Source: Martelella lutilitoris (GTDB lineage: Bacteria > Pseudomonadota > Alphaproteobacteria > Rhizobiales > Rhizobiaceae). Taken from it: a stretch of 64,000 bases of DNA. The stretch lies in NCBI RefSeq assembly GCF_016598595.1, contig NZ_CP066786.1:1201501-1265500 (forward strand). Direction: 5' to 3'. The notes beneath the pieces were generated by a model. That model had not been told where the DNA came from and did not search any database. It was given only the letters and a program-made list of their open reading frames with translations. This document shows, piece by piece, positions 1-8,560 of this stretch. The translations under genes and the position numbers were made by a program. The stretch's first letter is position 1. Every line of letters begins with the position of its first letter.

Positions 1-338
1 GGCAGATGGAGGATATGGGGCTGATCAAGGGCTACCGCGCCATGCTGTCGCCGATCAAGCTCGGGCTTACCCATGTCACCTATGTCACCGTGAAGGTCAG
101 CGACACCCGGCAAAAGGCGCTGCAGCAGTTCAACGCGGCGGTCCGGCAGATCCCCGAGGTGGAGGAATGCTATCTGATCGCGGGGGGCTTCGATTACCAG
201 ATCAAGGTTCGCTCGCGCGACATGGCGCATTTCCGGCGTATCATGGCGGAGAAGATTTCCGAGTTGCCCTTCGTCAGCTGGACGACGAGCTATGTGGCGA
301 TGGAGGCGGTTGTCGACCAGAGCTGGGTGGCGGTCTGA
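1..338 (+). CDS. Lrp/AsnC family transcriptional regulator, C-terminal part (5' truncated)
   Basis: The reading frame is open from the left edge of the window, so the start lies outside it. The roughly 111 visible residues contain a ligand-binding RAM/AsnC-type domain: a beta strand near THVTYVTVKV, the segment YLIAGGFDYQIKVRSRD, and the C-terminal IPEVEECY/ELPFVSWTTS pattern. The helix-turn-helix half is missing. Members of this family sense amino acids and control amino-acid metabolism, often acting on the neighbouring gene. The gene converges on exoD, 18 bp away. The target is unknown. Confidence 0.75.
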   Translation, partial: QMEDMGLIKGYRAMLSPIKLGLTHVTYVTVKVSDTRQKALQQFNAAVRQIPEVEECYLIAGGFDYQIKVRSRDMAHFRRIMAEKISELPFVSWTTSYVAMEAVVDQSWVAV

Positions 339-356
339 TGCCGCGCACGCCGGGCG

Positions 357-962
357 TCACAGCGATGTCAGGACGCTCGTGACCGCCCAGATCACGAGGC
401 CCACCGGGGCGAGCGCCAGCAGCGCGAAAAGTCCGTCGCGGGTCAGCATTGAAAAGGCGATCAGCGTCACCGCCACGCCGATCAGCGAAGATGAGAACGG
501 CACGAACTCCATCAGCGGCATCACTGCGCCGAACAGCGTGCAGGCAAGCGGCAGCAGCAGCAGCAGCGGCGGCTTGAACAGAAAGGTCAACCGCTTGCGG
601 CTGACGCGGTCGACGAAGCGGGTGAACGGCAGGATTTTCTCGAGTCCGGCATGGAGCCTCGGGGTCTTGACGGTGCGGCGGCGGATCCATCCGGGAAGCC
701 AGATCTGCTTGTGGCCGACAAGTCTTTGCGCGGCGATCATCATGATGATGAGGCCGCAGACGGTGGAAAGCCCCGGCACGCCGCTCAATGGTGTGATCAG
801 GATCAGCGCCGGCAGGATGAGGAGCGGAATGAAGGAGGCATGGCCGAAGGAACGCATCAGCTGTTCGACGGAGACGGTGCCGCCTCCGGTCTCTTCGACG
901 GTGCGCTCGACGATTTCCGTCAGGGAATGGAATTCATGATCGGCCGTATCGGCTTGTTCCAA
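357..962 (-). CDS. exoD: ExoD-like exopolysaccharide synthesis membrane protein
   Basis: This 201-residue protein has a hydrophilic N-terminal helix (about 1-38) and then several hydrophobic segments (about 45-60, 68-82, 128-150, 155-172 and 175-200). The pattern and length fit the ExoD family, first described in Sinorhizobium exopolysaccharide mutants and later found widely as a small inner-membrane protein whose biochemical role is unclear. The start is a TTG at 960-962, chosen because a clear GGAG ribosome site lies six bases upstream and no early in-frame ATG exists. The gene is transcribed alone and converges on the Lrp fragment. Confidence 0.75.
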   Translation of the reverse strand: MEQADTADHEFHSLTEIVERTVEETGGGTVSVEQLMRSFGHASFIPLLILPALILITPLSGVPGLSTVCGLIIMMIAAQRLVGHKQIWLPGWIRRRTVKTPRLHAGLEKILPFTRFVDRVSRKRLTFLFKPPLLLLLPLACTLFGAVMPLMEFVPFSSSLIGVAVTLIAFSMLTRDGLFALLALAPVGLVIWAVTSVLTSL

Positions 963-1111
963 GAAAGACTCCTGCCGTAATCAAAGATGGATTTCGGTTC
1001 AAACGCCGGGGGAGGTCATCCGGTTCCCGCTCGGAGCGTCCGCGTGGACGCCATTGATTTATCATGCCGGCTGTGCCCTGTTGATGAAAACAACCATGTT
1101 GAGAGGATCCT

Positions 1112-1366
1112 ATGTCGGAAGAACGTCTTGAAAGGCTCGAAGCGCAGATTGCCGCGCATCAGGAAGTATTGATCGCGCTCGCCGCCGCCCTTCCCGAAGG
1201 CGAGAACCGCGCGGTGTTCCGCGCTGCGCTCGACGGGCTTCTGACCGTCAAGGGGCAGGAGGAGGATCCCGGCTTTGATCCCGATTCTTCCTTTGCCTTC
1301 CAGTACCGCGTGGCTGATACGATCCGCGCTATCGTTGAAGGCGCCGAGGCGCGCTCGAAGCGCTGA
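1112..1366 (+). CDS. small hypothetical protein with N-terminal coiled coil
   Basis: This is an 84-residue acidic, soluble protein. Residues 1-30 have a heptad-like pattern (LERLEAQIAAHQEVLIALAAAL) that predicts a short coiled coil; the rest is helical and acidic. A GAGAGGA ribosome site precedes the ATG. It has no signal peptide, membrane segment or recognisable catalytic motif. The next gene downstream, 87 bp on, is also small. I recognise no named family, and the function is unknown. Confidence 0.6.
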   Translation: MSEERLERLEAQIAAHQEVLIALAAALPEGENRAVFRAALDGLLTVKGQEEDPGFDPDSSFAFQYRVADTIRAIVEGAEARSKR

Positions 1367-1453
1367 GCGAGAAAGCGGGCATGCGCCTGATTTTCGGGAA
1401 CCTTTCGCCGGTTTGCGGCGTTGGAAAAAAGGTTAAAACGGAGGATCAGGCCA

Positions 1454-1726
1454 ATGCCGAAAGCGACGCGAGATCAGCGCCCGTCCGTCAAGGACGAGGA
1501 GACCTATCAGGCCCTGCGCGATGACGGAGCCTCGAAGGAAAAGGCCGCGCGCATTGCCAACGCCCAGGCTAACAGCAGCATGAAGCCGTCGAAAAAGGGC
1601 GGAGAGGCAGACCCTTACGAGGAATGGACGCGCGATGATCTTTACGATCAGGCGCAGAAGATCGGCATTGAGGGGCGCTCGAAGATGGACAAGGGCGAAC
1701 TGATCGAGGCCCTGCGCAACCACTGA
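1454..1726 (+). CDS. Rho termination factor N-terminal (SAP-like) domain protein
   Basis: This is a 90-residue hydrophilic protein. The first half (MPKATRDQRPSVKDEETYQAL) is a basic helical segment of the kind found in short proteins related to the ChaB/DUF7218 group. The last 40 residues (DPYEEWTRDDLYDQAQKIG to the end) match the Rho_N/SAP fold, a small helix-extended-helix nucleic-acid-binding module. The ATG at 1454 follows GGAGG by about ten bases and is preferred to an upstream in-frame ATG at 1421 that has no ribosome site. Binding to DNA or RNA is plausible but not shown. It converges on marR. Confidence 0.65.
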   Translation: MPKATRDQRPSVKDEETYQALRDDGASKEKAARIANAQANSSMKPSKKGGEADPYEEWTRDDLYDQAQKIGIEGRSKMDKGELIEALRNH

Positions 1727-1737
1727 CGGAAACCCCG

Positions 1738-2220
1738 TCAGCGCTTCGAAAACCCGCTTTCGGGCCTGGCCGTCTCTTCCGCATCCAGGAGATCGGCGAC
1801 CCGCCGGAACGAGGTGACGATGGAAAACTGCTCGTTCCGGTCAAAGGCGGAGAACTCCGCGGCGAAGCCGTCGGCAAAGAGCGACGGCGTGCCCGCAAGT
1901 GTGGTTGACCCCGCGGCCGTCAGCACGGCCTGCACCTTGCGCCGGTCGGATGAAGACCGTTTGCGCTCGATCAGTCCCTTTGCTTCGAGCTTGTCGAGAA
2001 TGGTCACGGTCGTCGCCGGGCTGAGGTCGGCCTGTCTGGAAATCGCCGCGGTCGTCAGCGCGCCCTGGTCGGCTACCGCCTGCAACACGACGATCTGCGG
2101 GATCGTGAGGCCCGTCTTGCGCCCGATGCGTTTCGAACGGATGTCGATGGCGTGCGCGATCCGGCGTATCGCCTTCATCACGGCCTCGGCGTTTTTCGAT
2201 GTCAGGTCCTCGTCCTTCAT
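1738..2220 (-). CDS. MarR family transcriptional regulator, divergent from the NAGGN operon
   Basis: This 160-residue protein has a typical MarR winged helix: the recognition region ALTTAAISRQADLSPATTVT (about 50-70), then LDKLEAKGLIERKRSSSDRRKV, the conserved wing with the DR pair. MarR dimers usually bind a palindrome and release it on ligand binding. The start chosen is ATG at 2218-2220; a TTG at 2232 is an alternative four codons upstream. It faces the osmolyte operon across about 215 bp that hold a strong inverted repeat at 2233-2274, so it probably controls itself and the NAGGN genes. The inducing signal, perhaps osmotic, is inferred. Confidence 0.85.
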   Translation of the reverse strand: MKDEDLTSKNAEAVMKAIRRIAHAIDIRSKRIGRKTGLTIPQIVVLQAVADQGALTTAAISRQADLSPATTVTILDKLEAKGLIERKRSSSDRRKVQAVLTAAGSTTLAGTPSLFADGFAAEFSAFDRNEQFSIVTSFRRVADLLDAEETARPESGFSKR

Positions 2221-2232
2221 GGAACCAGTCAA

Positions 2233-2274
2233 TTACAACAGAAATTATTTGAACTCAAATGATTTTTGTTGTAA
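2233..2274. promoter_or_regulatory. near-perfect inverted repeat, probable MarR operator
   Basis: Two 20-bp arms (2233-2252 and 2255-2274) are separated by two bases and pair at 18 of 20 positions; the centre reads TTGAACTCAAAT. The element begins 13 bases upstream of the marR ATG in the divergent intergenic region. MarR proteins bind palindromes of this AT-rich kind, and a TTGAnnTCAA core is common. Assignment to this MarR is inference from position. Confidence 0.6.
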
Positions 2275-2434
2275 CCAAAAAGCAACCCAGAAGCGCGGGT
2301 TCTCGCCCGCAACGCAATTTCGCCGCGCTGGCTGAACGCAGACGGCGACGAGACAATCGAACCCGCGCCTGGCTCTGTGGAGACCTCCCTTCCTTCTCGG
2401 GCCGGCGCCAAGGACAGGAGCAGTCGACCAGAAC

Positions 2435-4210
2435 ATGTGTGGTATTGCCGGAGAAATCAGATTTGACGGAACGCTTGCGGACGCCGAGGCCGTTGCCCGC
2501 ATCACCGAGGCGCTTGCTCCGCGCGGGCCGGATGGCAGCGGCATTGTCGGGCGCGGCAATTATGCCTTCGGTCATCGCCGCCTGAAGATCATCGATCTCT
2601 CCGAAAAGGCCGCACAGCCGATGACCGACCCTGAACTCGGTCTGACGATCGTCTTCAACGGCTGCATCTACAACTATCCGGAGCTGCGCAAGACGCTCGA
2701 GGAGGAAGGCTACCGCTTCTTTTCCACCGGCGATACCGAGGTCATCCTCAAGGCTTATCACGCCTGGGGCCGCGATTGCGTCAAGCATTTCCACGGGATG
2801 TTCGCCTTTGCCGTCATCGAGCGCGACAGCGGCAGGGCCATGCTCGCGCGCGACCGTTTCGGCATCAAGCCGCTTTACTACACCACGAGCGGCAAGAACA
2901 CCCGCTTCGCCTCCACGCTTCCCGCACTTTTGCGCGGCGGCGGCGTCGACAAGTCCGTCGATCCGGTGGCGCTGCATCATTACATGAGTTTCCACGCCGT
3001 TGTGCCGCCGCCGCACACGATCCTGAAGGGCGTGCGCAAACTGCCGCCGGCGACGACGCGCTGCTACGAGCCGGATGGCTCGTTCGAGGATGTCCGTTAC
3101 TGGGCGCCGCCGCATGAACGTGATCCTGCGACCGCCGGCCTGTCGCGCGAGGAATGGCGCGACCGGGTGCTGGAGGCGCTGCGCACCGCCGTGAAGCGCC
3201 GCATGGTTGCCGACGTTCCGGTCGGCGTGCTGCTGTCCGGCGGCGTAGACTCCTCGATCATCACCGGGCTTCTGGCCGAGGAGGGGCAGAAGGACTTGAT
3301 GACCTTTTCCATCGGCTTCGAGGAGGCCAATGGCGAGAAGGGAGATGAGTTCGGTTATTCCGACCTGATCGCGGAACGCTTCGGCACGGATCACCACAAG
3401 ATCTTCGTGCCCTCCTCGGAACTGATGAGCGCGCTGCCGGACACGATCAACGCCATGTCGGAACCGATGGTCTCCTACGACAATATCGGCTTCTTCCTGC
3501 TGTCGCGCGAAGTCTCCAAGCACATCAAGGTGGTGCAGTCGGGCCAGGGGGCGGACGAGATCTTCGCCGGCTACCACTGGTATCCGCCGCTTGAAAATTC
3601 CAACGATGTCGTCGGCGATTATGCCAAGGGCTTCTTCGACCGTGACCATGTCAGGCTGTCGCGTCACCTTTCGCCGGAATGGCTGGCCGAGGAAGACGTC
3701 AGCCGCGCCTTTGTCGAGAGCCATCTGATGGCGCCGGGCGCCGAGGGGCCTGTCGACCGGGCGCTCAGGCTCGACAGCCAGGTGATGCTGGTCGACGACC
3801 CGGTCAAGCGCGTCGACAACATGACCATGGCCTGGGGGCTTGAGGCGCGCGTGCCGTTCCTCGATCACGAGCTTGCCGAACTGGCGGCCACCATCCCGCC
3901 GGAATTCAAGCTCAATGACGGCGGCAAGGGCGTGCTGAAGGACGCCGCGCGTCTCGTCGTGCCGCATGAAGTGATCGACCGCAAGAAGGGCTATTTCCCG
4001 GTGCCGCAGCTCAAATACATTTCGGGCGAATATCTCGACATGGTGCGTGACACGCTGACGAGCCAGGTCTCCAGCGAGCGCGGCCTGTTCAACAAGTCCT
4101 ATCTCGACGACCTGTTCATCGATCCGATCGGCCACATCACGCCGCTGCGCGGCTCGGAACTGTGGCAGGTTGCGCTTCTGGAAATGTGGTTGCAGTCTCA
4201 CGAGATTTGA
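2435..4210 (+). CDS. asnO: N-acetylglutaminylglutamine amidotransferase (asparagine-synthetase-like)
   Basis: This 591-residue class II glutamine amidotransferase starts MCGIAGEI, with Cys2 as the glutaminase nucleophile once Met is removed. Residues 1 to about 200 form the Ntn glutaminase domain (GHRRLKIIDLS, ARDRFGIKPLYY). From about 230 the synthetase domain carries the ATP-pyrophosphatase loop LLSGGVDSS and later QGADEIFAGY. The family resembles AsnB, but this context (asnO-ngg-M42 peptidase) is that of the osmolyte N-acetylglutaminylglutamine amide, where the enzyme amidates the dipeptide. The ngg gene starts 10 bp downstream, so they form an operon. Cytoplasmic. Confidence 0.9.
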   Translation: MCGIAGEIRFDGTLADAEAVARITEALAPRGPDGSGIVGRGNYAFGHRRLKIIDLSEKAAQPMTDPELGLTIVFNGCIYNYPELRKTLEEEGYRFFSTGDTEVILKAYHAWGRDCVKHFHGMFAFAVIERDSGRAMLARDRFGIKPLYYTTSGKNTRFASTLPALLRGGGVDKSVDPVALHHYMSFHAVVPPPHTILKGVRKLPPATTRCYEPDGSFEDVRYWAPPHERDPATAGLSREEWRDRVLEALRTAVKRRMVADVPVGVLLSGGVDSSIITGLLAEEGQKDLMTFSIGFEEANGEKGDEFGYSDLIAERFGTDHHKIFVPSSELMSALPDTINAMSEPMVSYDNIGFFLLSREVSKHIKVVQSGQGADEIFAGYHWYPPLENSNDVVGDYAKGFFDRDHVRLSRHLSPEWLAEEDVSRAFVESHLMAPGAEGPVDRALRLDSQVMLVDDPVKRVDNMTMAWGLEARVPFLDHELAELAATIPPEFKLNDGGKGVLKDAARLVVPHEVIDRKKGYFPVPQLKYISGEYLDMVRDTLTSQVSSERGLFNKSYLDDLFIDPIGHITPLRGSELWQVALLEMWLQSHEI

Positions 4211-4220
4211 GGAAGAGCCG

Positions 4221-6044
4221 ATGAGTTCGGAAAAGGGGCCGAAGGATCAACCGGAACACCGCGGCCGCGATGCCTATTCCCATCGCCTGAAGAAGATGCG
4301 GACCCAGGGCATGAAGCCGCCGATCAAAGGCGGTGATAACAGCGGCGCGATGAAACAGGACGTCTCCATCGACTGCGGCTGGGGCCGGATCGTCTTCGGC
4401 CAGACCTTTTCCGATGCCAGGCTGCTGATCGAGACCTTGCGCGCCGAGGTGCCGGACCATCGCGACATCGCCATCTATGTCCGCGATCCGCATGTGGTGC
4501 TGGCCAACGCGCCGCAGGAGGTGTTCCTTGATCCCTCGCACACCTACCGGCTCGACCTTTCGACCTATCGCGCCGCGCCCTCCAAGCCGCCGCAGGGCTT
4601 CTTCATCCGCCGGCTGACCTCGGAAATCGATGCCCAGGCGATCAACCGCATCTATGCCGCGCGCGGCATGGTCGTGGTGCGGCCGGATTTCTTCTGGCGC
4701 CAGCGCGATGCCCGTTCGATCGTCTATTTCGTCGCCGAGGACGAGCATACCGGAAATATTCTGGGCACCGTGACCGGCATCGACCATGGCCGGATCTTCA
4801 ACGATCCGGAAAAGGGCGCGTCGCTCTGGTGTCTTGCAAGCGATCCGCAGGCGCGTCAGCGCGGCATCGGCGAGGCGCTGGTGCGCAGGCTGGCCGAGCA
4901 TTTCCTCGCCCGCGGCGCTTCCCATCTCGACCTCTCTGTGCTGCATGACAATGTGCCGGCGATCAAGCTTTATGAAAAGCTCGGCTTCAAGCGGGTGCCG
5001 TTCTTCACCGTCAAGCGCAAGAACCAGATCAACGAGAAACTGTTCACCGGACCCGAACAGGAGGATTACGAGGCGCTGAACCCCTATGCCCGGCTGATCG
5101 TCGCCGAGGCGCGACGACGCGGCATTTCGGCGGAGGTGACCGATGCCAAGGGCGGCTTCTTCCGCCTGTCCTATGGCGGCCGTTCGATCCACTGTCGCGA
5201 GAGCCTTTCGGAATTGACGACTTCGGTGGCGATGTCGATTTGCGATGACAAGTCGGTGACGCGCCGCTTCGTCGAGGAGGCCGGCGTGCGCGTGCCGCGT
5301 CAGATGACCGCCGACGCCGGCGAGGAGGCGATCGCCGGTTTTCTTGAAGAGGCCGGCCCGCTGGTCGTCAAGCCGGCGCGCGGCGAGCAGGGCCGGGGCA
5401 TTTCCGTCGGCGTCACCACGCTCGAGGAAGTGCGCGAGGCGGTGGAGGCCGCCAGGGCCTATTGCGATACGGTGCTGATCGAGGAGATGGTCGAGGGTGA
5501 GGACCTCCGCCTTATCGTCATCAACTACCGGCTGGTGGCGGCCGCCGTGCGTCGCCCGGCACATATTGTCGGCGATGGACGCTCGAGCATCGAGCAGTTG
5601 ATCTCGGCCCAGAGCGCGCGCCGCAGTGCGGCGACCGGCGGCGAATCCTCCATCCCGCTTGATGCTGAAACGGAGCGGACGGTCCGCGGCGCAGGCTACA
5701 CCTTCGCCGACGTGCCGAAGGAGGGCGAGGAAATCCGCGTCCGCCGAACCGCCAATCTGCATACCGGCGGCACGATCCATGACGTGACCGATATCGTCCA
5801 TCCGAAGCTGGTGGATGCCGCGATTTCCGCGGCGCGAGCGATCAATATTCCGGTCGTGGGGATTGATTTGATGATCAAGTCGCCCCAAAACCCTGACTAC
5901 GCATTTATCGAGGCCAACGAGCGCCCGGGGCTTGCCAACCATGAGCCGCAGCCGACGGCCGAACGGTTCGTCGACCTGCTGTTCCCCCTGTCCATGCCGG
6001 CCGGGGCCAGGGCCTTTACCCGCGAGGCGCAGAAAAACGAGTGA
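4221..6044 (+). CDS. ngg: N-acetylglutaminylglutamine synthetase (GNAT plus ATP-grasp)
   Basis: This 607-residue two-domain enzyme makes the dipeptide N-acetylglutaminylglutamine. The middle (about 125-280) is a GNAT acetyltransferase; LASDPQARQRGIGEALVRRL is the acetyl-CoA loop and HDNVPAIKLYEKLGF a typical C-terminal motif. The C-terminal part (about 330-590) is an ATP-grasp ligase with VVKPARGEQGRGISVG as nucleotide loop, VLIEEMVEGEDLRLIV, and metal ligands near FIEANERPGL. The start at 4221 follows GAGGAAG; an ATG at 4170 overlaps asnO and lacks a ribosome site. It is co-transcribed with asnO and the M42 peptidase. Acetylation and peptide-bond formation in one protein are known for this family. 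Confidence 0.9.
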   Translation: MSSEKGPKDQPEHRGRDAYSHRLKKMRTQGMKPPIKGGDNSGAMKQDVSIDCGWGRIVFGQTFSDARLLIETLRAEVPDHRDIAIYVRDPHVVLANAPQEVFLDPSHTYRLDLSTYRAAPSKPPQGFFIRRLTSEIDAQAINRIYAARGMVVVRPDFFWRQRDARSIVYFVAEDEHTGNILGTVTGIDHGRIFNDPEKGASLWCLASDPQARQRGIGEALVRRLAEHFLARGASHLDLSVLHDNVPAIKLYEKLGFKRVPFFTVKRKNQINEKLFTGPEQEDYEALNPYARLIVAEARRRGISAEVTDAKGGFFRLSYGGRSIHCRESLSELTTSVAMSICDDKSVTRRFVEEAGVRVPRQMTADAGEEAIAGFLEEAGPLVVKPARGEQGRGISVGVTTLEEVREAVEAARAYCDTVLIEEMVEGEDLRLIVINYRLVAAAVRRPAHIVGDGRSSIEQLISAQSARRSAATGGESSIPLDAETERTVRGAGYTFADVPKEGEEIRVRRTANLHTGGTIHDVTDIVHPKLVDAAISAARAINIPVVGIDLMIKSPQNPDYAFIEANERPGLANHEPQPTAERFVDLLFPLSMPAGARAFTREAQKNE

Positions 6045-6047
6045 GTG

Positions 6048-7241
6048 ATGCAACGACTGACGATTGATTCCGAGTACCTGTCCGACATGCTGAAATCGCT
6101 GCTCGCGATTCCCTCGCCGACAGGCTACACCGATCCGATCGTCCGCTTCGTCACAGGAGAGCTTGAGAAGCTTGGCCTCTCCGTGGAATTGACCCGCAGG
6201 GGCGCCATCCGGGCCGTGCGCCGGGGCGTTGACAGCCGCGGCGCGCGCGCCGTCGTGTCCCATGTCGATACGCTCGGCGCGCAGGTGAAGTTTCTGAAAG
6301 GCAATGGCCGGCTGGAACTGGTGCCGATCGGCACCTGGTCGGCGCGCTTTGCCGAAGGCGCGCGGGCGACGCTTTTCACCGAAAAGGGGGCCTATCGCGG
6401 CACGATCCTGCCGCTCAAGGCCTCCGGCCACACCTACAATGACGAGATCGACGAAATGCCGGTCGGCTGGGACTATGTCGAGCTGCGCGTCGATGCCTTG
6501 AGCCGTGACGAGGAAGATCTCGACAGGCTGGGCATCGAGATCGGCGATATCGTTGCCATCGATCCGCAGCCCGAATTTCTCGACAACGGCTTCATCGTTT
6601 CCCGCCATCTCGACAACAAGGCCGGCGTGGCGCTGATGCTTGCTGCCTTGAAGGCGATGCAGGATGCGAATGTCGAAACGCCGGTTGCCAGCCATTGGCT
6701 GTTCACCATTGCCGAGGAAGTCGGCGTCGGCGCCTCGTCGATCGTCGCGCCGGAGGTTGCCTCCATGGTCTCGGTCGACAACGGCACGTCTGCACCGGGG
6801 CAGAATTCCTCCGAGTTCGGCGTCACCATCGCCATGGCCGATCAGACCGGGCCCTTCGACTGGCACCTGACCAAGAAGCTGGTGGACCTCTGCAAGTTCA
6901 ACGATATCCGCTACCAGAAGGACGTTTTCCGTTATTACCGCTCGGATTCGGCCAGCGCGGTGGAAGCCGGCGCGGATGTGCGCACCGCGCTTGTCGCCTT
7001 CGGCGTCGATGCCTCGCATGGCTATGAGCGCATCCACATGCATGCGCTGCGGTCGATCGCGGAACTGATCACCGCCTATCTGACCTCCGACGTCGAAATC
7101 AAGCGCGACTTCCAGCAGACCGGTCCGATGACCGGCTTCACCCGTCAGCCGACAGGCAAGGCCCGCCAGGAACTCTCCGCCGATGTCAAGACGGAGAAGA
7201 TCGACGATCCGGACCATCCTCACCACGCCGGGCACGCCTAG
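6048..7241 (+). CDS. NAGGN-system M42 family metallopeptidase
   Basis: This 397-residue M42/M20-type zinc aminopeptidase has its metal and catalytic residues visible: His in VSHVDTLG, Asp in HLDNKAGVAL, the Glu pair in IAEEVGVGAS, Asp in SVDNGTSAPG and a late His in RIHMHALRS. It always accompanies asnO and ngg in NAGGN clusters and probably degrades or recycles the osmolyte dipeptide when osmotic stress ends; that role is inferred. The ATG at 6048 sits three bases after the ngg stop; an adjoining GTG at 6045 is a second possible start. The C-terminus is His-rich (DHPHHAGHA). Confidence 0.88.
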   Translation: MQRLTIDSEYLSDMLKSLLAIPSPTGYTDPIVRFVTGELEKLGLSVELTRRGAIRAVRRGVDSRGARAVVSHVDTLGAQVKFLKGNGRLELVPIGTWSARFAEGARATLFTEKGAYRGTILPLKASGHTYNDEIDEMPVGWDYVELRVDALSRDEEDLDRLGIEIGDIVAIDPQPEFLDNGFIVSRHLDNKAGVALMLAALKAMQDANVETPVASHWLFTIAEEVGVGASSIVAPEVASMVSVDNGTSAPGQNSSEFGVTIAMADQTGPFDWHLTKKLVDLCKFNDIRYQKDVFRYYRSDSASAVEAGADVRTALVAFGVDASHGYERIHMHALRSIAELITAYLTSDVEIKRDFQQTGPMTGFTRQPTGKARQELSADVKTEKIDDPDHPHHAGHA

Positions 7242-7335
7242 GCATTGCTGCAGTGCACGCGCTTGCCAAGCGGTGCAATCTTGCTATGAATGCTGATCAC
7301 CCTGGATCGTTTCAGGCTTGGCTGAAGGGGATAGA

Positions 7336-7866
7336 ATGCAACGTGTGACCACTTATATTCCGGCAGGCGCGGCCAGCGGTCCGGTCTCCGGCCGCGTCGA
7401 ACTGACCCATGACGCCCGCCATCTTCGGCGCAAGGCGCTGAAGCTTGCCGATGGCGGTTCGGTGATGCTCGATCTGAAGGAAGCCGTGCTGTTTGCCAGC
7501 GGCGACCGGCTGGTGCTGGAAGACGGTGCGCTGATCGAGATCGTCGCAGCCCCCGAGGCGCTTTACGAGATTCGCGCCCGCGACGGCCTCCATATCATCG
7601 AACTCGCCTGGCATCTCGGCAACCGGCATCTGCCGGCGCAGATCGAGACCGATCGGATCCTGATCCTGCGCGACCACGTCATCCGGCAGATGCTCAATGG
7701 TCTTGGCGCGACGGTGAGCGAAGTCGTCGAACCGTTCCAGCCGGTGCGCGGCGCCTATCACAGCCATGGCGGTCACGATCACCATCACGGTGATCACGAC
7801 GACCATCACCACGATCACGGTCACGGAGATCACGACCATCACGGCCATCACCACCACCACGATTGA
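7336..7866 (+). CDS. ureE: urease accessory protein UreE, His-rich nickel carrier
   Basis: UreE (176 residues) delivers Ni2+ to the urease activation complex. The N-terminal domain contains [20 protein letters not shown], and the metallochaperone domain has VIEL-type strands and [12 protein letters not shown], with the conserved nickel-binding His at the dimer interface. The last 34 residues are about two thirds His, with Asp and Gly, a metal-storage tail seen in many UreE proteins. ATG 7336 follows AAGGGGA. The tail-coding DNA overlaps the start region of ureF. A possible promoter (TTGCCA, 16 bp, TATGAA) lies upstream near 7264-7291. Confidence 0.93.
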   Translation: MQRVTTYIPAGAASGPVSGRVELTHDARHLRRKALKLADGGSVMLDLKEAVLFASGDRLVLEDGALIEIVAAPEALYEIRARDGLHIIELAWHLGNRHLPAQIETDRILILRDHVIRQMLNGLGATVSEVVEPFQPVRGAYHSHGGHDHHHGDHDDHHHDHGHGDHDHHGHHHHHD

Positions 7867-8536
7867 GGCGGCCAACGTTTCGGGCGCGTCGCTGCTCAGG
7901 CTGATGTCCTGGCTGTCGCCGGCCTTTCCGCTCGGCGGTTTTGCCTATTCCGGCGGGCTGGAACGGGCCGCTCATGACGGTCTGCTGCGGGACGCGGCGG
8001 GCCTGAAGGACTGGCTTTCCTCGGGGCTTGCGCAGGGCTTTCTCTGGAACGACGCCGTGCTTCTGTGCGAAAGCCATCGCGCGGAGGGTGACAGCGCCCG
8101 CATTGGCGAGACGGCGGCACTTGCCGCCGCCCTTGCCGGCTCGCGCGAACGCCATCAGGAGACGCTGGCTCTCGGATCGGCCTTTGTCACGGCCGCCGCC
8201 GCCTGGCCTGCGCCCGTGCTTGCCGAACTGCCGGACGAGATCGCGCTGCCGGTAGCCTTTGGCGCCGTCGCAGGAGCGCACGGCATCGGTCTGGAAGCGG
8301 CCTGCCAGGGCTATCTCCATGCCCAGATCGCCCAGTCGGTCTCCGCCGCCATCAGGCTGTCGCTCTGCGGCCAGGTCTCAGGGCTTGAAGTGCTGGCGGG
8401 GCTGGAAGAGACGATCCTTGAAACGGCGGCGCGCGCGGCCGTCTCCGGCCTTGACGATCTTGGCGGCTGCACGTTCCGGGCCGATGTCTCGGCGCTCCGC
8501 CATGAAACCCAGCATTCGCGACTTTTTCGCAGCTAA
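7766..8536 (+). CDS. ureF: urease accessory protein UreF (start uncertain)
   Basis: UreF forms a complex with UreD(H) and UreG that gates nickel insertion into urease. The family sequence begins at [20 protein letters not shown] and runs to the end (about 220 residues), including [21 protein letters not shown]. No ATG, GTG or TTG occurs in frame between the end of ureE and this conserved start. The in-frame candidates are ATG 7766 or GTG 7790, inside the ureE His-tail region. Those would add a Thr/Ile-rich leader that is just the His repeat read in another frame. A non-standard ATT at 7862 would give a normal-length protein, and ATG 7904 would cut the conserved LLRL. I give the longest form. 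Confidence 0.85.
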   Translation: MAVTITITVITTTITTITVTEITTITAITTTTIEAANVSGASLLRLMSWLSPAFPLGGFAYSGGLERAAHDGLLRDAAGLKDWLSSGLAQGFLWNDAVLLCESHRAEGDSARIGETAALAAALAGSRERHQETLALGSAFVTAAAAWPAPVLAELPDEIALPVAFGAVAGAHGIGLEAACQGYLHAQIAQSVSAAIRLSLCGQVSGLEVLAGLEETILETAARAAVSGLDDLGGCTFRADVSALRHETQHSRLFRS

Positions 8537-8560
8537 TTTTTCGATTTGACGAGGTTCGAC

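Noticed and set aside
4137..7235. 1032-residue minus-strand frame across ngg and the M42 peptidase
   Set aside because: Antisense shadow of well-supported genes; no domain or start signal.
7766..7862. Thr/Ile repeat peptide as a separate small protein or a microsatellite
   Set aside because: It is the ureE His-tail read in another frame; the DNA repeat is explained by the metal-binding tail.
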